A DNA stretch of 64,000 bases from positions 53,293-117,292 of the forward strand of contig NZ_JAGMUK010000053.1 of assembly GCF_019049245.1 (NCBI RefSeq), written 5' to 3'. A program made the translations under genes and the position numbers. The stretch comes from Streptomyces sp. AC555_RSS877 (GTDB taxonomy: Bacteria; Actinomycetota; Actinomycetes; Streptomycetales; Streptomycetaceae). Below, one piece after another: positions 40,573 to 49,242 of the stretch; positions within the stretch are counted from its first letter, which is position 1, and each line of letters starts with the position of its first letter. Under the pieces are notes generated by a model. It saw only the letters and a program-made list of their open reading frames with translations. It was not told the DNA's origin and did no database searches.

Positions 40573-41730
40573 TCAGATCAGGGTGAACTGGCCTTCCGGG
40601 CCTTCCTCGTGGTGGTCCAGCACCGACGCCGGCCTGCGTGCCGCCTCCGGCACCGGCAGGACTCCCGCCTTGCGCAGCTCCCCCGCGGTGATCGGTGCCG
40701 TCACCGTCAGCTCCTCCTGGCGCGGCCTCAGCTCCGCCAGCAGCGCCAGCACCGTGATCAGCTCCAGCAGCTCCGACGTCCACGCCTGGGGCCAGGTCGC
40801 CGGGCGGATCGCCTCCAGCGTGCCCGGCTCGGGGTGGGCGGTGCGGACCGCGAGCCACTGTTCCAGTACGCGCGTCCCGCTCACCTCGAAGTCCCAGGAC
40901 TCGGGCGGCACCGGGGAGATGCGGCCCTCGTCGAGGTACAGGGCTTCCTCGTCACGGTCGTAGCGCAGGGTCAGGGGCCGGGAGGGCAGGGGTGCGCGGA
41001 CGTACGGGCGGCGGCCGCCGGGCAGTTTGGGACGGTCGCCGTCGCGGCGCATCAGCCACAGGACGCGGTGGCCGAGTTCGACGCCGTGCGCCCAGAGCCC
41101 GGGGTCCGCGGTGAGGGGGACGGTGAGGCCGGGGCGTACCGCCGTCACGGTCCAGGCCAGGAGGTCCGCCGGGGTGGGGGAGAGGCCGAGACGGGTGGCG
41201 AGGTGGTCCAACAGGCCGGGGGAGAGATTGGGTTCCTCGCCCCCGGGGCGGCGGTAGAGGGGGCGGATGCGGCCGGGGCGCAGGAGCGGGAGCAGAGAGG
41301 TGGCGTGCAGGAGGGGGCCCGGGGCGTCGGGCGTCTCCGTGACGAAGATCTGGTGCTCGTCCGCCACCCGCCACAGCTCGGGCCGGGCCGCGTCGATCAG
41401 CCGGTGGTCGGGGATGAGCCACTGTTCGTCGAAAGGCGCGTGCAGTACGCGTACGGGCTCGGGGCAGGGGCCCGAGGCGCGGATCAGCCTCTCCGTGCCG
41501 CCGGACCGGCCCGGCAGCCGGCCGACCGCCGAACGCAGGGTGCGCGAGCGGGTCGGCTCGAACAGGGCCTCGCGGTCCGGGCCCTCGGCCTTCATCAGGG
41601 CGTCCCAGCGGGCTCTGAGTGATGCCGCGTCGGGTCCCGTCGGCCACCCCCGGCCGAGCCGCGGCGGTGCGACGGACCACGGCATGAGGTCCGCCAGCGG
41701 CGGAGCGTCGTCGTGCGTCACGCACGGCAT
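40573..41730 (-). CDS. Orphan type ISP restriction-modification specificity-domain protein
   Basis: A 385-residue protein that resembles the C-terminal target-recognition domain of type ISP enzymes (LlaBIII-like), by memory of Streptomyces relatives: MPWSVAPPRLGRGWP, ALFEPTRSRTLRSAVGRLPG, PVRVLHAPFDEQWLIPDHRLIDAARPELWRVADEHQIFV, PGRIRPLYRRPG, and the end PASVLDHHEEGPEGQFTLI. No helicase, nuclease or methyltransferase motif is seen, and none lies next door. Stand-alone copies are widespread in Streptomyces. It may have another role than restriction. Start ATG 41730; GTG 41721 is possible. Confidence 0.7.
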   Translation of the reverse strand: MPCVTHDDAPPLADLMPWSVAPPRLGRGWPTGPDAASLRARWDALMKAEGPDREALFEPTRSRTLRSAVGRLPGRSGGTERLIRASGPCPEPVRVLHAPFDEQWLIPDHRLIDAARPELWRVADEHQIFVTETPDAPGPLLHATSLLPLLRPGRIRPLYRRPGGEEPNLSPGLLDHLATRLGLSPTPADLLAWTVTAVRPGLTVPLTADPGLWAHGVELGHRVLWLMRRDGDRPKLPGGRRPYVRAPLPSRPLTLRYDRDEEALYLDEGRISPVPPESWDFEVSGTRVLEQWLAVRTAHPEPGTLEAIRPATWPQAWTSELLELITVLALLAELRPRQEELTVTAPITAGELRKAGVLPVPEAARRPASVLDHHEEGPEGQFTLI

Positions 41731-41756
41731 CGTACGACCTGGCACGGACAGGCGGC

Positions 41757-42506
41757 TCAGGTGGCGTCCAGCGTCACCGTGAAGGAGAAGCGGTCGCCCC
41801 GGTAGTGGATGACGGCGGCGTCGAGGACCCGCCCGTGGGTGTCGTAGGTGACGCCCGTGTAGTGCAGGATCGGGCTGAGCAGCGGGACGTGGAGCAGGCG
41901 TGCCGTCTCCGGGTCCGCCAGGCGGGCCTGCACGGTGTCCGTGATGCGGCTGATGTCCGCCCCGACGACGTCCCGGAGCACCTTCGTCATCGGCCAGCGG
42001 GCCAGGTCGTCCGGGTCGATGTGCGCCGCGAGTTCGGGGCGCACATAGTTGCGGGCGTGGTTGGTCGGCTCGCCGGTCTTCTCGTCGCCGCGCAGCCGGT
42101 GGTACGTCGCCACCTCGGCGAGATCCGGGAAGTACTCGGCGACTTCGGCCGGCACGGCCGCCTTCCCGTGGTCGAGCAGCCGGGTCGCCATGCCGGACTG
42201 CTGGGCCACGATGGCGTCCACCGAACCGAGGAGCCGCACCGGGGCGCCCCTGAGGGCGTCCGGCTCGATGAACGTGCCGCGCCTGCGATGGCGCGTGATC
42301 AGGCCCTCGTCCTCCAGCTCCTTCAGTGCCTGCCGCATGGTCAGCACGCTCACCCCGTAGTGCCCCGCCAGCTGCTCCTCGGTGGGCAGCCGCAGCGGGT
42401 CCTGCGGTGAGCGGCCCAGTATCGAGGCCCGCAGCGACTGCGACACCTGGTACCAGAGCGGCAGCTTGCGGTTCAGGACGATCGAGTCCGGGGCGAAGGA
42501 GGTCAC
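41757..42506 (-). CDS. GntR/HutC-family regulator with UTRA domain
   Basis: A 249-residue regulator. The winged helix is at residues 15-75: LPLWYQVSQSLRASILGRSPQDPLRLPTEEQLAGHYGVSVLTMRQALKELEDEGLITRHRRRGTFI. The UTRA ligand domain follows: GSVDAIVAQQSGM ... YHRLRGDEKTGEPTNHARNYVRPELAAHI ... VLDAAVIHYRGDRFSFTVTLDAT. It lies 27 bases after hmgA on the same strand, so it probably regulates hmgA in response to a tyrosine breakdown product. Confidence 0.9.
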   Translation of the reverse strand: MTSFAPDSIVLNRKLPLWYQVSQSLRASILGRSPQDPLRLPTEEQLAGHYGVSVLTMRQALKELEDEGLITRHRRRGTFIEPDALRGAPVRLLGSVDAIVAQQSGMATRLLDHGKAAVPAEVAEYFPDLAEVATYHRLRGDEKTGEPTNHARNYVRPELAAHIDPDDLARWPMTKVLRDVVGADISRITDTVQARLADPETARLLHVPLLSPILHYTGVTYDTHGRVLDAAVIHYRGDRFSFTVTLDAT

Positions 42507-42533
42507 GGGGCCATCCGTACCGGTCGGGAATCC

Positions 42534-43859
42534 TCAGTGCAAGGGGCGGAAGTGCCGCTCCAGGCCCTGCCACACGTCGTCGTAGCCCTGTTGCAGATGT
42601 TCCGCCTGAGCCGCGTGAGGTGTCAGGGTGACCGGCCAGCGCGTCTCGAACATGAACGCCAGCCCGTCGTCGACCTTCTGCGGCCGGAGTTCGGCCGCGC
42701 TCGCCCGGTCGAAGGTGTCCCGGTCCGGGCCGTGCGCCGACATCATGTTGTGCAGCGAGCCGCCGCCGGCCACGAAGCCCCCCGGACCGGAGGTCTTCGC
42801 GTCGTAGGCGCCCTCGATGAGCCCCATGTACTCGCTCATCACGTTCCGGTGGAAGTACGGCGGCCGGAAGGTGTCCTCGCCCACCAGCCAGCGCGGCGCG
42901 AAGACGACGAAGTCGACGCCGGCCAGGCCGGGGGTGTCGGACGGCGACGTCAGCACCGTGAAGATCGACGGGTCGGGGTGGTCGTACGAGATGCTGCCCA
43001 GCACATTGAAACGGCGCAGGTCGTAGACGTACGGCACATGATTGCCGTGCCAGGCGACCACGTCGAGGGGCGAGTGGTCGTACGTGGCCGTCCAGAGGTT
43101 GCCGCAGAACTTGTTGACCACCTCCACCGAACCCTCGACGTCCTCGTAGGCGGCGACCGGCGCGCGGAAGTCCCGGGGGTTGGCGAGGCCGTTGGCGCCG
43201 ATGGGGCCGAGGTCGGGGAGGTGGAAGGGTGCGCCGTAGTTCTCGCACACATAACCGCGGGCGGAGGCATCCAGCAGCTCCACACGGAAGCGGACCCCAC
43301 GGGGAATCAGCGCCACGTGTCCCGGCTCCACATGCAGCAGCCCGAACTCCGTGCACAGCAGCAGTCCGCCGTGCTCCGGCACGATCAGCAGCTCGCCGTC
43401 GGCGTCACTGAAGACGCGGTCCATCGAGGTGTCCGCGTGGTACAGGTGCACGGCCATGCCGGTGCGCTGGGTCGCGTCGCCGTTCCCGCCGAGGGTCCAC
43501 AGGCCGGCGAGGAAGTCGGTGCCCCGCGCGGGTTCGGGCAGGGGGTCCCAGCGCAGCCGGTTCGGATCCGGCACGGTCTGCGTGAAGGGCGCCGTACGGA
43601 TCCGGCCATTGTCCGTGCGCGTGAACGCCGGGTGCGCGGCCGAGGGACGGATGCGGTACAGCCACGAGCGGCGGTTGTGCGACCGGGGCTCGGTGAACGC
43701 CGTACCGCTGAGCTGCTCCGCGTAGAGCCCGAGGGGGGCGCGCTGCGGCGAGTTGCGGCCTTCGGGCAGTGCGCCCGGGACGGCCTGCGAGCTGTGCTCG
43801 TTGCCGAAACCGGAGAGGTAGGTGAGCCCCTCGGCGGTCTTCCGCGCGTCCCCGTGCAT
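42534..43859 (-). CDS. hmgA: Homogentisate 1,2-dioxygenase
   Basis: A 441-residue enzyme opening the ring of homogentisate to maleylacetoacetate in phenylalanine/tyrosine breakdown. Strong family match along the full length: YLSGFGNEHSSQAVPGALP, GLYAEQLSGTAFT, RSWLYRIRPS. Iron ligands fall in PPYFHRNVMSEYMGL (His, then Glu) and GGGSLHNMMSAHGPD (His). Length equals that of other bacterial HmgA. Start ATG 43859. The maleylacetoacetate and fumarylacetoacetate genes are not within the window. A GntR gene follows. Confidence 0.96.
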   Translation of the reverse strand: MHGDARKTAEGLTYLSGFGNEHSSQAVPGALPEGRNSPQRAPLGLYAEQLSGTAFTEPRSHNRRSWLYRIRPSAAHPAFTRTDNGRIRTAPFTQTVPDPNRLRWDPLPEPARGTDFLAGLWTLGGNGDATQRTGMAVHLYHADTSMDRVFSDADGELLIVPEHGGLLLCTEFGLLHVEPGHVALIPRGVRFRVELLDASARGYVCENYGAPFHLPDLGPIGANGLANPRDFRAPVAAYEDVEGSVEVVNKFCGNLWTATYDHSPLDVVAWHGNHVPYVYDLRRFNVLGSISYDHPDPSIFTVLTSPSDTPGLAGVDFVVFAPRWLVGEDTFRPPYFHRNVMSEYMGLIEGAYDAKTSGPGGFVAGGGSLHNMMSAHGPDRDTFDRASAAELRPQKVDDGLAFMFETRWPVTLTPHAAQAEHLQQGYDDVWQGLERHFRPLH

Positions 43860-43880
43860 GATCGCTCCCTTGCGGTCGAT

Positions 43881-43900
43881 TCCTATGCATCACCGTAGGA
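43881..43900. promoter_or_regulatory. Inverted repeat upstream of hmgA
   Basis: TCCTA-N10-TAGGA, 22 bases before the hmgA start. It is a candidate site for the GntR/HutC regulator coded downstream of hmgA. Confidence 0.45.
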
Positions 43901-44016
43901 TTGCGGTTTCCCCGGCGCAAGAGGGACGCGCGACCTCCTCACGGAGGACGTCGAGCGCCCGGAACCAGACTCCAGGGGGATACGAGGTGTCGCACCGGTG
44001 TTCTACGCTCCCCGGC

Positions 44017-44658
44017 ATGGCGTGGACGCGGGCACTTCTTGCTGCGCTCGCGGTCTGTGTCCTGCTGCTGACAGGATCCGCGGGCTGTGGCACCAACGGT
44101 GCGGACGAGCAACAGAAGCAGAGGAACGAGGCCTCACCCTCACCGGTGGGCGAGGTCGTCGGGGAAACGGACGAGGAGGGCCACCGCTACCGTGAGGTGG
44201 ACGAGGAGGACGCCCCCGACGTCGGCATCGAGGTGCAGCCCGCCGCCGACGACCGCTGGAGCGTCCGGCTGACCCTCAAGGACTTCCGCCTCTCGCCCGC
44301 CGGCGCGAAGCCCGAGGCGGTGGCCGGCCGCGGGATCGCCCGCCTCTTCGTGGACGGTCACCCCGTCGCCCGCCTGCGCACCACCGAGTACCGCCTCTCC
44401 GCCCGCCACGTCCCGCAGGGCACCCACCACGTCACCGCGCGCCTGTACGCCGACGACGGCACGGTGTGGGCCGTCGACGGCGAACCGGTCGAGAGCACGG
44501 CGGACATCACGGCGTCGGGACCTTCGGGGGCCTCGCGGTCGTCCCCGCACTCGGGGCCGGAACCCACCGGCACCGCCAACGGCGCACTGAGCCCGCCGGA
44601 CCTCGTGCTCCGTACTGAGGAGCGAGCTTCCCCGGACCGCGGCGGAAAGGCATCATGA
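44017..44658 (+). CDS. Putative lipoprotein
   Basis: A 213-residue secreted protein from ATG 44017. The signal MAWTRALLAALAVCVLLLTGSAGC has a lipobox-like GSAGC. After a charged linker comes a beta-type domain: WSVRLTLKDFRLSPAGAK ... ARLFVDGHPVARLRTTEYRLSARHVPQGTHHVTARLYADDGTVWAVDGEPVESTADI, which fits an Ig-like fold. A Ser/Pro-rich tail ends it. It overlaps the next tetR gene by ATGA. Function unknown. Confidence 0.8.
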   Translation: MAWTRALLAALAVCVLLLTGSAGCGTNGADEQQKQRNEASPSPVGEVVGETDEEGHRYREVDEEDAPDVGIEVQPAADDRWSVRLTLKDFRLSPAGAKPEAVAGRGIARLFVDGHPVARLRTTEYRLSARHVPQGTHHVTARLYADDGTVWAVDGEPVESTADITASGPSGASRSSPHSGPEPTGTANGALSPPDLVLRTEERASPDRGGKAS

Positions 44659-45275
44659 AGCCCGTGCCCCCAGCGACATCGCTCCGTCGAGCGCCCGTAC
44701 AGCGGCGCAGCGCCGAACGGCTGACCAGGATCCTCGACGCGTGCGCGGACCTCCTGGACGAGGTCGGCTACGACGCCCTGAGCACCCGGGCCGTCGCCCT
44801 GCGCGCCGGCGTCCCCATCGGCTCGGTCTACCGCTTCTTCGGCAACAAGCGCGCGATGGCCGACGCCCTCGCCCAGCGCAACCTGGAGCGCTACACCGAG
44901 CGCGTCACCGAGCGTCTCGAGGAGACCGGCGGTACGGGAGGGTGGCGGGCGGCGATGGACGCCGTGCTCGACGAGTACCTCGCCATGAAGCGCACCGCCC
45001 CCGGCTTCTCCCTCGTCGACTTCGGCAATCAGATCCCGGTCGGCTCCCGCTACGCCGAACCCAACCACCGGGTCGCCGACCGCCTCACCGACCTCCTCTC
45101 CGGCTATCTCGACCGGGCCCCGGACGAGGACTTGCGGCGCACCTTCCTCGTCGCCGTGGAAACCGCCGACACCCTCGTCCACCTGGCATTCCGGGTCGCT
45201 CCGGAGGGCGACGGGAAGATCATCGAGGAGACGCGGGAGCTGCTGCGGGCGTACCTGGCGCGCGTCCTGGACTGA
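44655..45275 (+). CDS. TetR-family regulator
   Basis: A 206-residue regulator coupled to the lipoprotein gene (ATGA). HTH: ERLTRILDACADLLDEVGYDALSTRAVALRAGVPIGSVYRFFGNKRAMADALAQRN. A C-terminal domain of about 140 residues (FSLVDFGNQIPVGSRYAEPNHRVADRLTDLLSGYL) is TetR_C type. A strong palindrome lies between it and the next gene, a molybdopterin oxidoreductase, its likely target. The inducer is unknown. Confidence 0.88.
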   Translation: MKPVPPATSLRRAPVQRRSAERLTRILDACADLLDEVGYDALSTRAVALRAGVPIGSVYRFFGNKRAMADALAQRNLERYTERVTERLEETGGTGGWRAAMDAVLDEYLAMKRTAPGFSLVDFGNQIPVGSRYAEPNHRVADRLTDLLSGYLDRAPDEDLRRTFLVAVETADTLVHLAFRVAPEGDGKIIEETRELLRAYLARVLD

Positions 45276-45338
45276 CGCCCCGGCCCCCTGCCGCCGGCTT
45301 CCGCCGTCAGTTCCGTCCCCGGCACCCCTCCCCACACG

Positions 45339-45356
45339 GCATACCGGTCGGTATGC
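45339..45356 (+). promoter_or_regulatory. TetR-type operator upstream of the molybdopterin oxidoreductase
   Basis: GCATACCGGTCGGTATGC: 7-bp arms (GCATACC / GGTATGC) around GGTC, 50 bases before the oxidoreductase start and downstream of tetR. Confidence 0.7.
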
Positions 45357-45405
45357 TCGGTTCCGATCCGAGCGTCACCGTCGCCGCCGTCCTCGGGGAG
45401 GACCC

Positions 45406-47658
45406 GTGTCCCGCACCGCCCTGCGCATCTGCCCCCTCTGTGAGGCCACCTGCGGCCTGACCCTCACCATCGAGGGGACCCGGGTGACCGGCGCCCGAGG
45501 TGACCGCGACGACGTGTTCAGTCGCGGGTTCATCTGCCCCAAGGGGGCCTCCTTCGGGGCCGTCGACGGAGACCCCGACCGGCTGCGCACCCCGCTCGTC
45601 CGCAAGGACGGCGAGCTGCGCGAGGCCACCTGGGAGGAGGCCTTCGACGCGGTCGCCGCAGGCATCCGGGCCGCCGTCGAGCGGTACGGACCGAACTCCG
45701 TCGGCGTCGTCCTCGGCAACCCCAACGTGCACACCATGGCCGGCGCGCTCTACCCGCCGGTGCTTCTCGCGGGGCTCGGCACCCGCAGCATCTTCACCGC
45801 GTCCACGGTCGACCAGATGCCCAAGCACGTCTCCAGCGGACTGCTGTACGGCGACGCCAACGCGATCCCCGTACCGGACCTGGACCACACCGACCACCTG
45901 CTGCTCCTGGGCGCCAACCCCCTGGAGTCCAACGGGAGTCTGTGCACCGCGGCCGACTTCCCCGGCAAGCTCAAGGCGCTCAAGGCCCGCGGCGGCACGC
46001 TCACCGTCGTCGACCCGCGCCGCACCCGCACCGCCAAGCTCGCCGACCGGCACCTCGCGATCCGGCCCGGCACCGACGCCCTGCTGCTCGCGGCGATGGC
46101 CCACCTCCTCTTCGAGGAAGGGCTCGTGGACCTCGGTGAGCTGGCCCCGCATGTGCAAGGGCTCGACGAACTCGCCGCAGCCGTCCAGGACTTCACCCCC
46201 GAAGCCGTGGCCGAGGCCTGCGACGTGGACGCCGTCACGATCCGCGCCCTCGCCCGCGAACTCGCCGCCGCCCCCACCGCCGCCGTGTACGGCCGCATCG
46301 GCAGCTGCACGGTCCCCCACGGCACCCTCGCCAGCTGGCTCGTCGACATCCTCAACATCCTCACCGGCAACCTCGACCGCCCGGGCGGCGCCCTCTTCCC
46401 ACAGGCGGCGACCGACAGGACGCCGCGCCCCGCCGGGCCCGGCCGCGGCTTCGCGCTCGGGCGCTGGCGCTCCCGGGTGAGCGGGCACCCCGAGGCGAAG
46501 GGGGAGCTGCCGCTCTCCGCGCTCGCCGAGGAGATCGACACGGCCACCGAGCAGGGCGCGCCGGTCCGGGCGCTCGTCGCGGTCGCCGCCAACCCGGTGC
46601 TGTCCGCCCCCGACGGGGACCGGCTGGACAAGGCCCTCGACTCGCTCGACTTCATGGTCAGCGTCGACCCGTACCTGAACGAGACCTCGCGCCACGCCCA
46701 CGTCGTGCTGCCGCCGCCCCCGCCCTCCCAGAGCCCGCACCACGACTTCGCCTTCAACACCCTCGCCGTGCGCAACCAGGTCCGCTACACCCGCCCCGCC
46801 GTGCCCCTGGAGCCCGGCCGGATGGCGGAGACCGAGATCCTGGCCCGACTGGTCCTGGCCGCGACCGGCATGCACGGCGCCGACCCGGCCGCCGTCGACG
46901 CGATGGTCGTCGACCAGACCCTCGGCAAGGCGGTCAAGGAGCCGCACTCCCCGGTCCACGGCCGGGACCCGCGCGAACTCGCCGCACAGCTCACCGGCGA
47001 GAGTGGCCCCGAGCGGCGGCTCGACCTGATGCTGCGCCTCGGCCCCTACGGCGACGGCTTCGGCGTACGCCCGGACGGCCTGAGCCTGGAGAAACTGCTC
47101 GCGCATCCGCACGGCATCGACCTGGGGCCGCTGAGCCGGCGCCTGCCGCAGCCGCTCAAGACCCGCAGCGGAAAGGTCGAGCTGCTGCCGCGGCCGATCG
47201 CCGACGACCTGCCCCGCCTCCGGCAGGCCCTGCACGAGCGGCCCGCCGGGCTCGTCCTGGTCGGCCGCCGCCATCTGCGCTCCAACAACAGCTGGATGCA
47301 CAACGTCCCCGCCCTCACCGGCGGCACCAACCGCTGCACCCTGCACATCCACCCCGAGGACGCCGAACGCCTGGGCGTACGGGACGGGGCGCCCGTGCGG
47401 GTCAAGGGCGCCGGGGGAGAGGTGACCGCGCCCGCCGAGGTCACCGACGGGGTGCGCCGGGGGGTGGTGAGCCTGCCGCACGGCTGGGGTCACGACCGGC
47501 CCGGAACCCGGCTCAGCCACGCCTCCGCCGACCCCGGGGTCAACGTCAACCAGATCCTCGACGGCAGCCTGCTCGACCCGCTCTCGGGCAACGCCGTTCT
47601 CAACGGAGTGCCCGTCGAAGTCGCCGCCGTGACCGAAAAGTTCCCCGCTCTGACCTGA
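45406..47658 (+). CDS. Molybdopterin oxidoreductase (formate-dehydrogenase/nitrate-reductase superfamily)
   Basis: A 750-residue enzyme from GTG 45406. The N-terminal 4Fe-4S site is CPLCEATCGL, with a fourth Cys in FICPKG. Molybdenum-pterin region: HTMAGALYPPVLLAGLGTRS, FTASTVDQMPKHVSSGLLYG, DLDHTDHLLLLGANPLESNGS, VDPRRTRTAKLADRHLAIRPGTDALLLAAM and NILTGNLDRPGGALF. The C-terminal barrel (LVGRRHLRSNNSWMHNVPAL ... VNVNQILDGSLLDPLSGNAVLNGVPVEV) is the molydop-binding domain. The residue that binds Mo in formate enzymes (Cys/Sec) is not present as such. No Fe-S or membrane partner is adjacent, so the electron acceptor is unknown. Confidence 0.9.
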   Translation: MSRTALRICPLCEATCGLTLTIEGTRVTGARGDRDDVFSRGFICPKGASFGAVDGDPDRLRTPLVRKDGELREATWEEAFDAVAAGIRAAVERYGPNSVGVVLGNPNVHTMAGALYPPVLLAGLGTRSIFTASTVDQMPKHVSSGLLYGDANAIPVPDLDHTDHLLLLGANPLESNGSLCTAADFPGKLKALKARGGTLTVVDPRRTRTAKLADRHLAIRPGTDALLLAAMAHLLFEEGLVDLGELAPHVQGLDELAAAVQDFTPEAVAEACDVDAVTIRALARELAAAPTAAVYGRIGSCTVPHGTLASWLVDILNILTGNLDRPGGALFPQAATDRTPRPAGPGRGFALGRWRSRVSGHPEAKGELPLSALAEEIDTATEQGAPVRALVAVAANPVLSAPDGDRLDKALDSLDFMVSVDPYLNETSRHAHVVLPPPPPSQSPHHDFAFNTLAVRNQVRYTRPAVPLEPGRMAETEILARLVLAATGMHGADPAAVDAMVVDQTLGKAVKEPHSPVHGRDPRELAAQLTGESGPERRLDLMLRLGPYGDGFGVRPDGLSLEKLLAHPHGIDLGPLSRRLPQPLKTRSGKVELLPRPIADDLPRLRQALHERPAGLVLVGRRHLRSNNSWMHNVPALTGGTNRCTLHIHPEDAERLGVRDGAPVRVKGAGGEVTAPAEVTDGVRRGVVSLPHGWGHDRPGTRLSHASADPGVNVNQILDGSLLDPLSGNAVLNGVPVEVAAVTEKFPALT

Positions 47659-47792
47659 GCAAAGCTGTGACCAGGAGTTTTGCGCTTATTGCTCGCGTGT
47701 CAACGTCTTGTTAACGCCACTTGACGAGTCCTAACGTCGTCGCCACCGCCGGCCCTGGTGGGAGTTCAAGGGCGAACGTTAGGTATCCACTC
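47659..47792 (+). promoter_or_regulatory. Leader region of the CitM-type transporter
   Basis: This part has lower G+C (AGTTTTGCGCTTATTGCTCG, GTCAACGTCTTGTTAACG). It is the likely promoter/leader. A TTG at 47721 could also open a longer N-terminus; ATG 47793 is preferred by family alignment. Confidence 0.4.
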
Positions 47793-49205
47793 ATGCTGAC
47801 CATCCTCGGCTTCGCCATGATCGCGACCTTCCTGGTCCTGATCATGATGAAGAAGATGTCGCCGATCGCGGCGCTCGTACTGATCCCCGCACTGTTCTGT
47901 GTATTCGTGGGAAAGGGCGCCAAGCTCGGTGACTACGTCATCGACGGCGTCACCAGCCTCGCCCCCACCGCGGCGATGCTCATGTTCGCGATCGTCTACT
48001 TCGGTGTGATGATCGACGTCGGCCTCTTCGACCCGGTCGTTCGCGGGATCCTGAAGTTCGCCAAGGCCGACCCGATGCGGATCGTCGTCGGCACCGCGGT
48101 ACTCGCCGCGATCGTTTCGCTCGACGGCGACGGCTCGACCACCTTCATGATCACGGTCTCGGCGATGTATCCGCTGTACAAGCGCCTCAAGATGAGCCTG
48201 GTCGTGATGACCGGCGTCGCCGCCATGGCCAACGGTGTGATGAACACCCTGCCGTGGGGCGGCCCCACCGCCCGTGCCGCCACCGCCCTCAAGCTGGACG
48301 CCAGCGACATCTTCGTCCCGATGATCCCGGCCCTGCTGGTCGGCCTCCTCGGCGTCTTCATCCTGTCGTACGTCCTCGGCGTGCGGGAGCGCAGGCGGCT
48401 CGGCGTACTGACGCTGGGCGAGGTCCTGGTGGAGGAGAAGGTCGAGGAGAAGGAGACCGAGACGGTCCTCGTCGGCGCGGGCGGTTCCGGCGACGGCACG
48501 ACCCCGGCCCGTACCGGCGGCGCGGGCTTCGGCACCGACGCCGACGAGGAGGACGAGGACGACTTCCCGGGCCTCGACCAGAACCGGGCCACCCTGCGTC
48601 CCAAGCTCCTGTGGTTCAACTTCCTGCTCACGGTCGCGCTGCTCACCGCCATGATCATGGAGTACCTGCCGATTCCGGTGCTGTTCCTGATCGGCGCCGC
48701 GCTCGCGCTCACCGTGAACTTCCCGCACATCCCCGACCAGAAGGCCCGCCTCGCCGCCCACGCGGACAACGTGCTCAACGTCTCCGGCATGGTCTTCGCC
48801 GCTGCCGTCTTCACCGGCGTCCTCCAGGGCACCGGCATGGTCGACAGCATGGCCAAGTGGATGGTGGACGTCATCCCCGAGGGCATGGGCCCGCACATGG
48901 CCCTCGTCACCGGTGTCCTGAGCCTCCCCCTCACCTACTTCATGTCCAACGACGGCTTCTACTTCGGCGTCCTCCCGGTCCTCGCCGAGGCCGGCGCCGC
49001 GCACGGCGTCTCGCCGCTGGAGATGGCCCGCGCCTCACTGGTCGGCCAGCCCCTGCACATGTCGAGCCCGCTCGTCCCGGCCGTGTACGTCCTGGTCGGC
49101 ATGGCCAAGGTCGAGTTCGGCGACCACACCAGGTTCGTGGTCAAGTGGGCCGTGATGACATCTCTGATCATCCTCGGGGCAGGGATCCTCTTCGGAATCA
49201 TCTGA
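47793..49205 (+). CDS. CitMHS-type citrate/metal-citrate transporter
   Basis: A 470-residue, about 11-span transporter starting MLTILGFAMIATFLVLIMM. The CitMHS family is shown by KKMSPIAALVLIPALFCVFVG, LAPTAAMLMFAIVYFGVMIDVGLFDP, LDGDGSTTFMITVSAMYPLYKRL (the signature), GVMNTLPWGGPTARAATAL, and the C-terminal SNDGFYFGVLPVLAEAGAAHGVSPLEMARASLVGQPLHMSSPLVPAVYVLVG. A cytoplasmic loop is rich in Glu/Asp (EEDEDDFPG). It moves citrate complexed with divalent metals. No two-component system is adjacent. Confidence 0.92.
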   Translation: MLTILGFAMIATFLVLIMMKKMSPIAALVLIPALFCVFVGKGAKLGDYVIDGVTSLAPTAAMLMFAIVYFGVMIDVGLFDPVVRGILKFAKADPMRIVVGTAVLAAIVSLDGDGSTTFMITVSAMYPLYKRLKMSLVVMTGVAAMANGVMNTLPWGGPTARAATALKLDASDIFVPMIPALLVGLLGVFILSYVLGVRERRRLGVLTLGEVLVEEKVEEKETETVLVGAGGSGDGTTPARTGGAGFGTDADEEDEDDFPGLDQNRATLRPKLLWFNFLLTVALLTAMIMEYLPIPVLFLIGAALALTVNFPHIPDQKARLAAHADNVLNVSGMVFAAAVFTGVLQGTGMVDSMAKWMVDVIPEGMGPHMALVTGVLSLPLTYFMSNDGFYFGVLPVLAEAGAAHGVSPLEMARASLVGQPLHMSSPLVPAVYVLVGMAKVEFGDHTRFVVKWAVMTSLIILGAGILFGII

Positions 49206-49242
49206 TGGACTCCTCGACCAGCTCCCCCTGGAGGGAACAACC

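Noticed and set aside
41731..43356. Continuous minus-strand extension of the ISP protein into a 927-codon frame
   Set aside because: The upstream part is out-of-frame antisense of the GntR and hmgA genes' own strand (another frame), with Arg/Gly-rich nonsense. ATG 41730 begins the recognisable domain.
45307..47520. Long minus-strand frame opposite the molybdopterin oxidoreductase
   Set aside because: Composition (Val/Gly/Arg) is a shadow of the real gene; no family motifs and no RBS.
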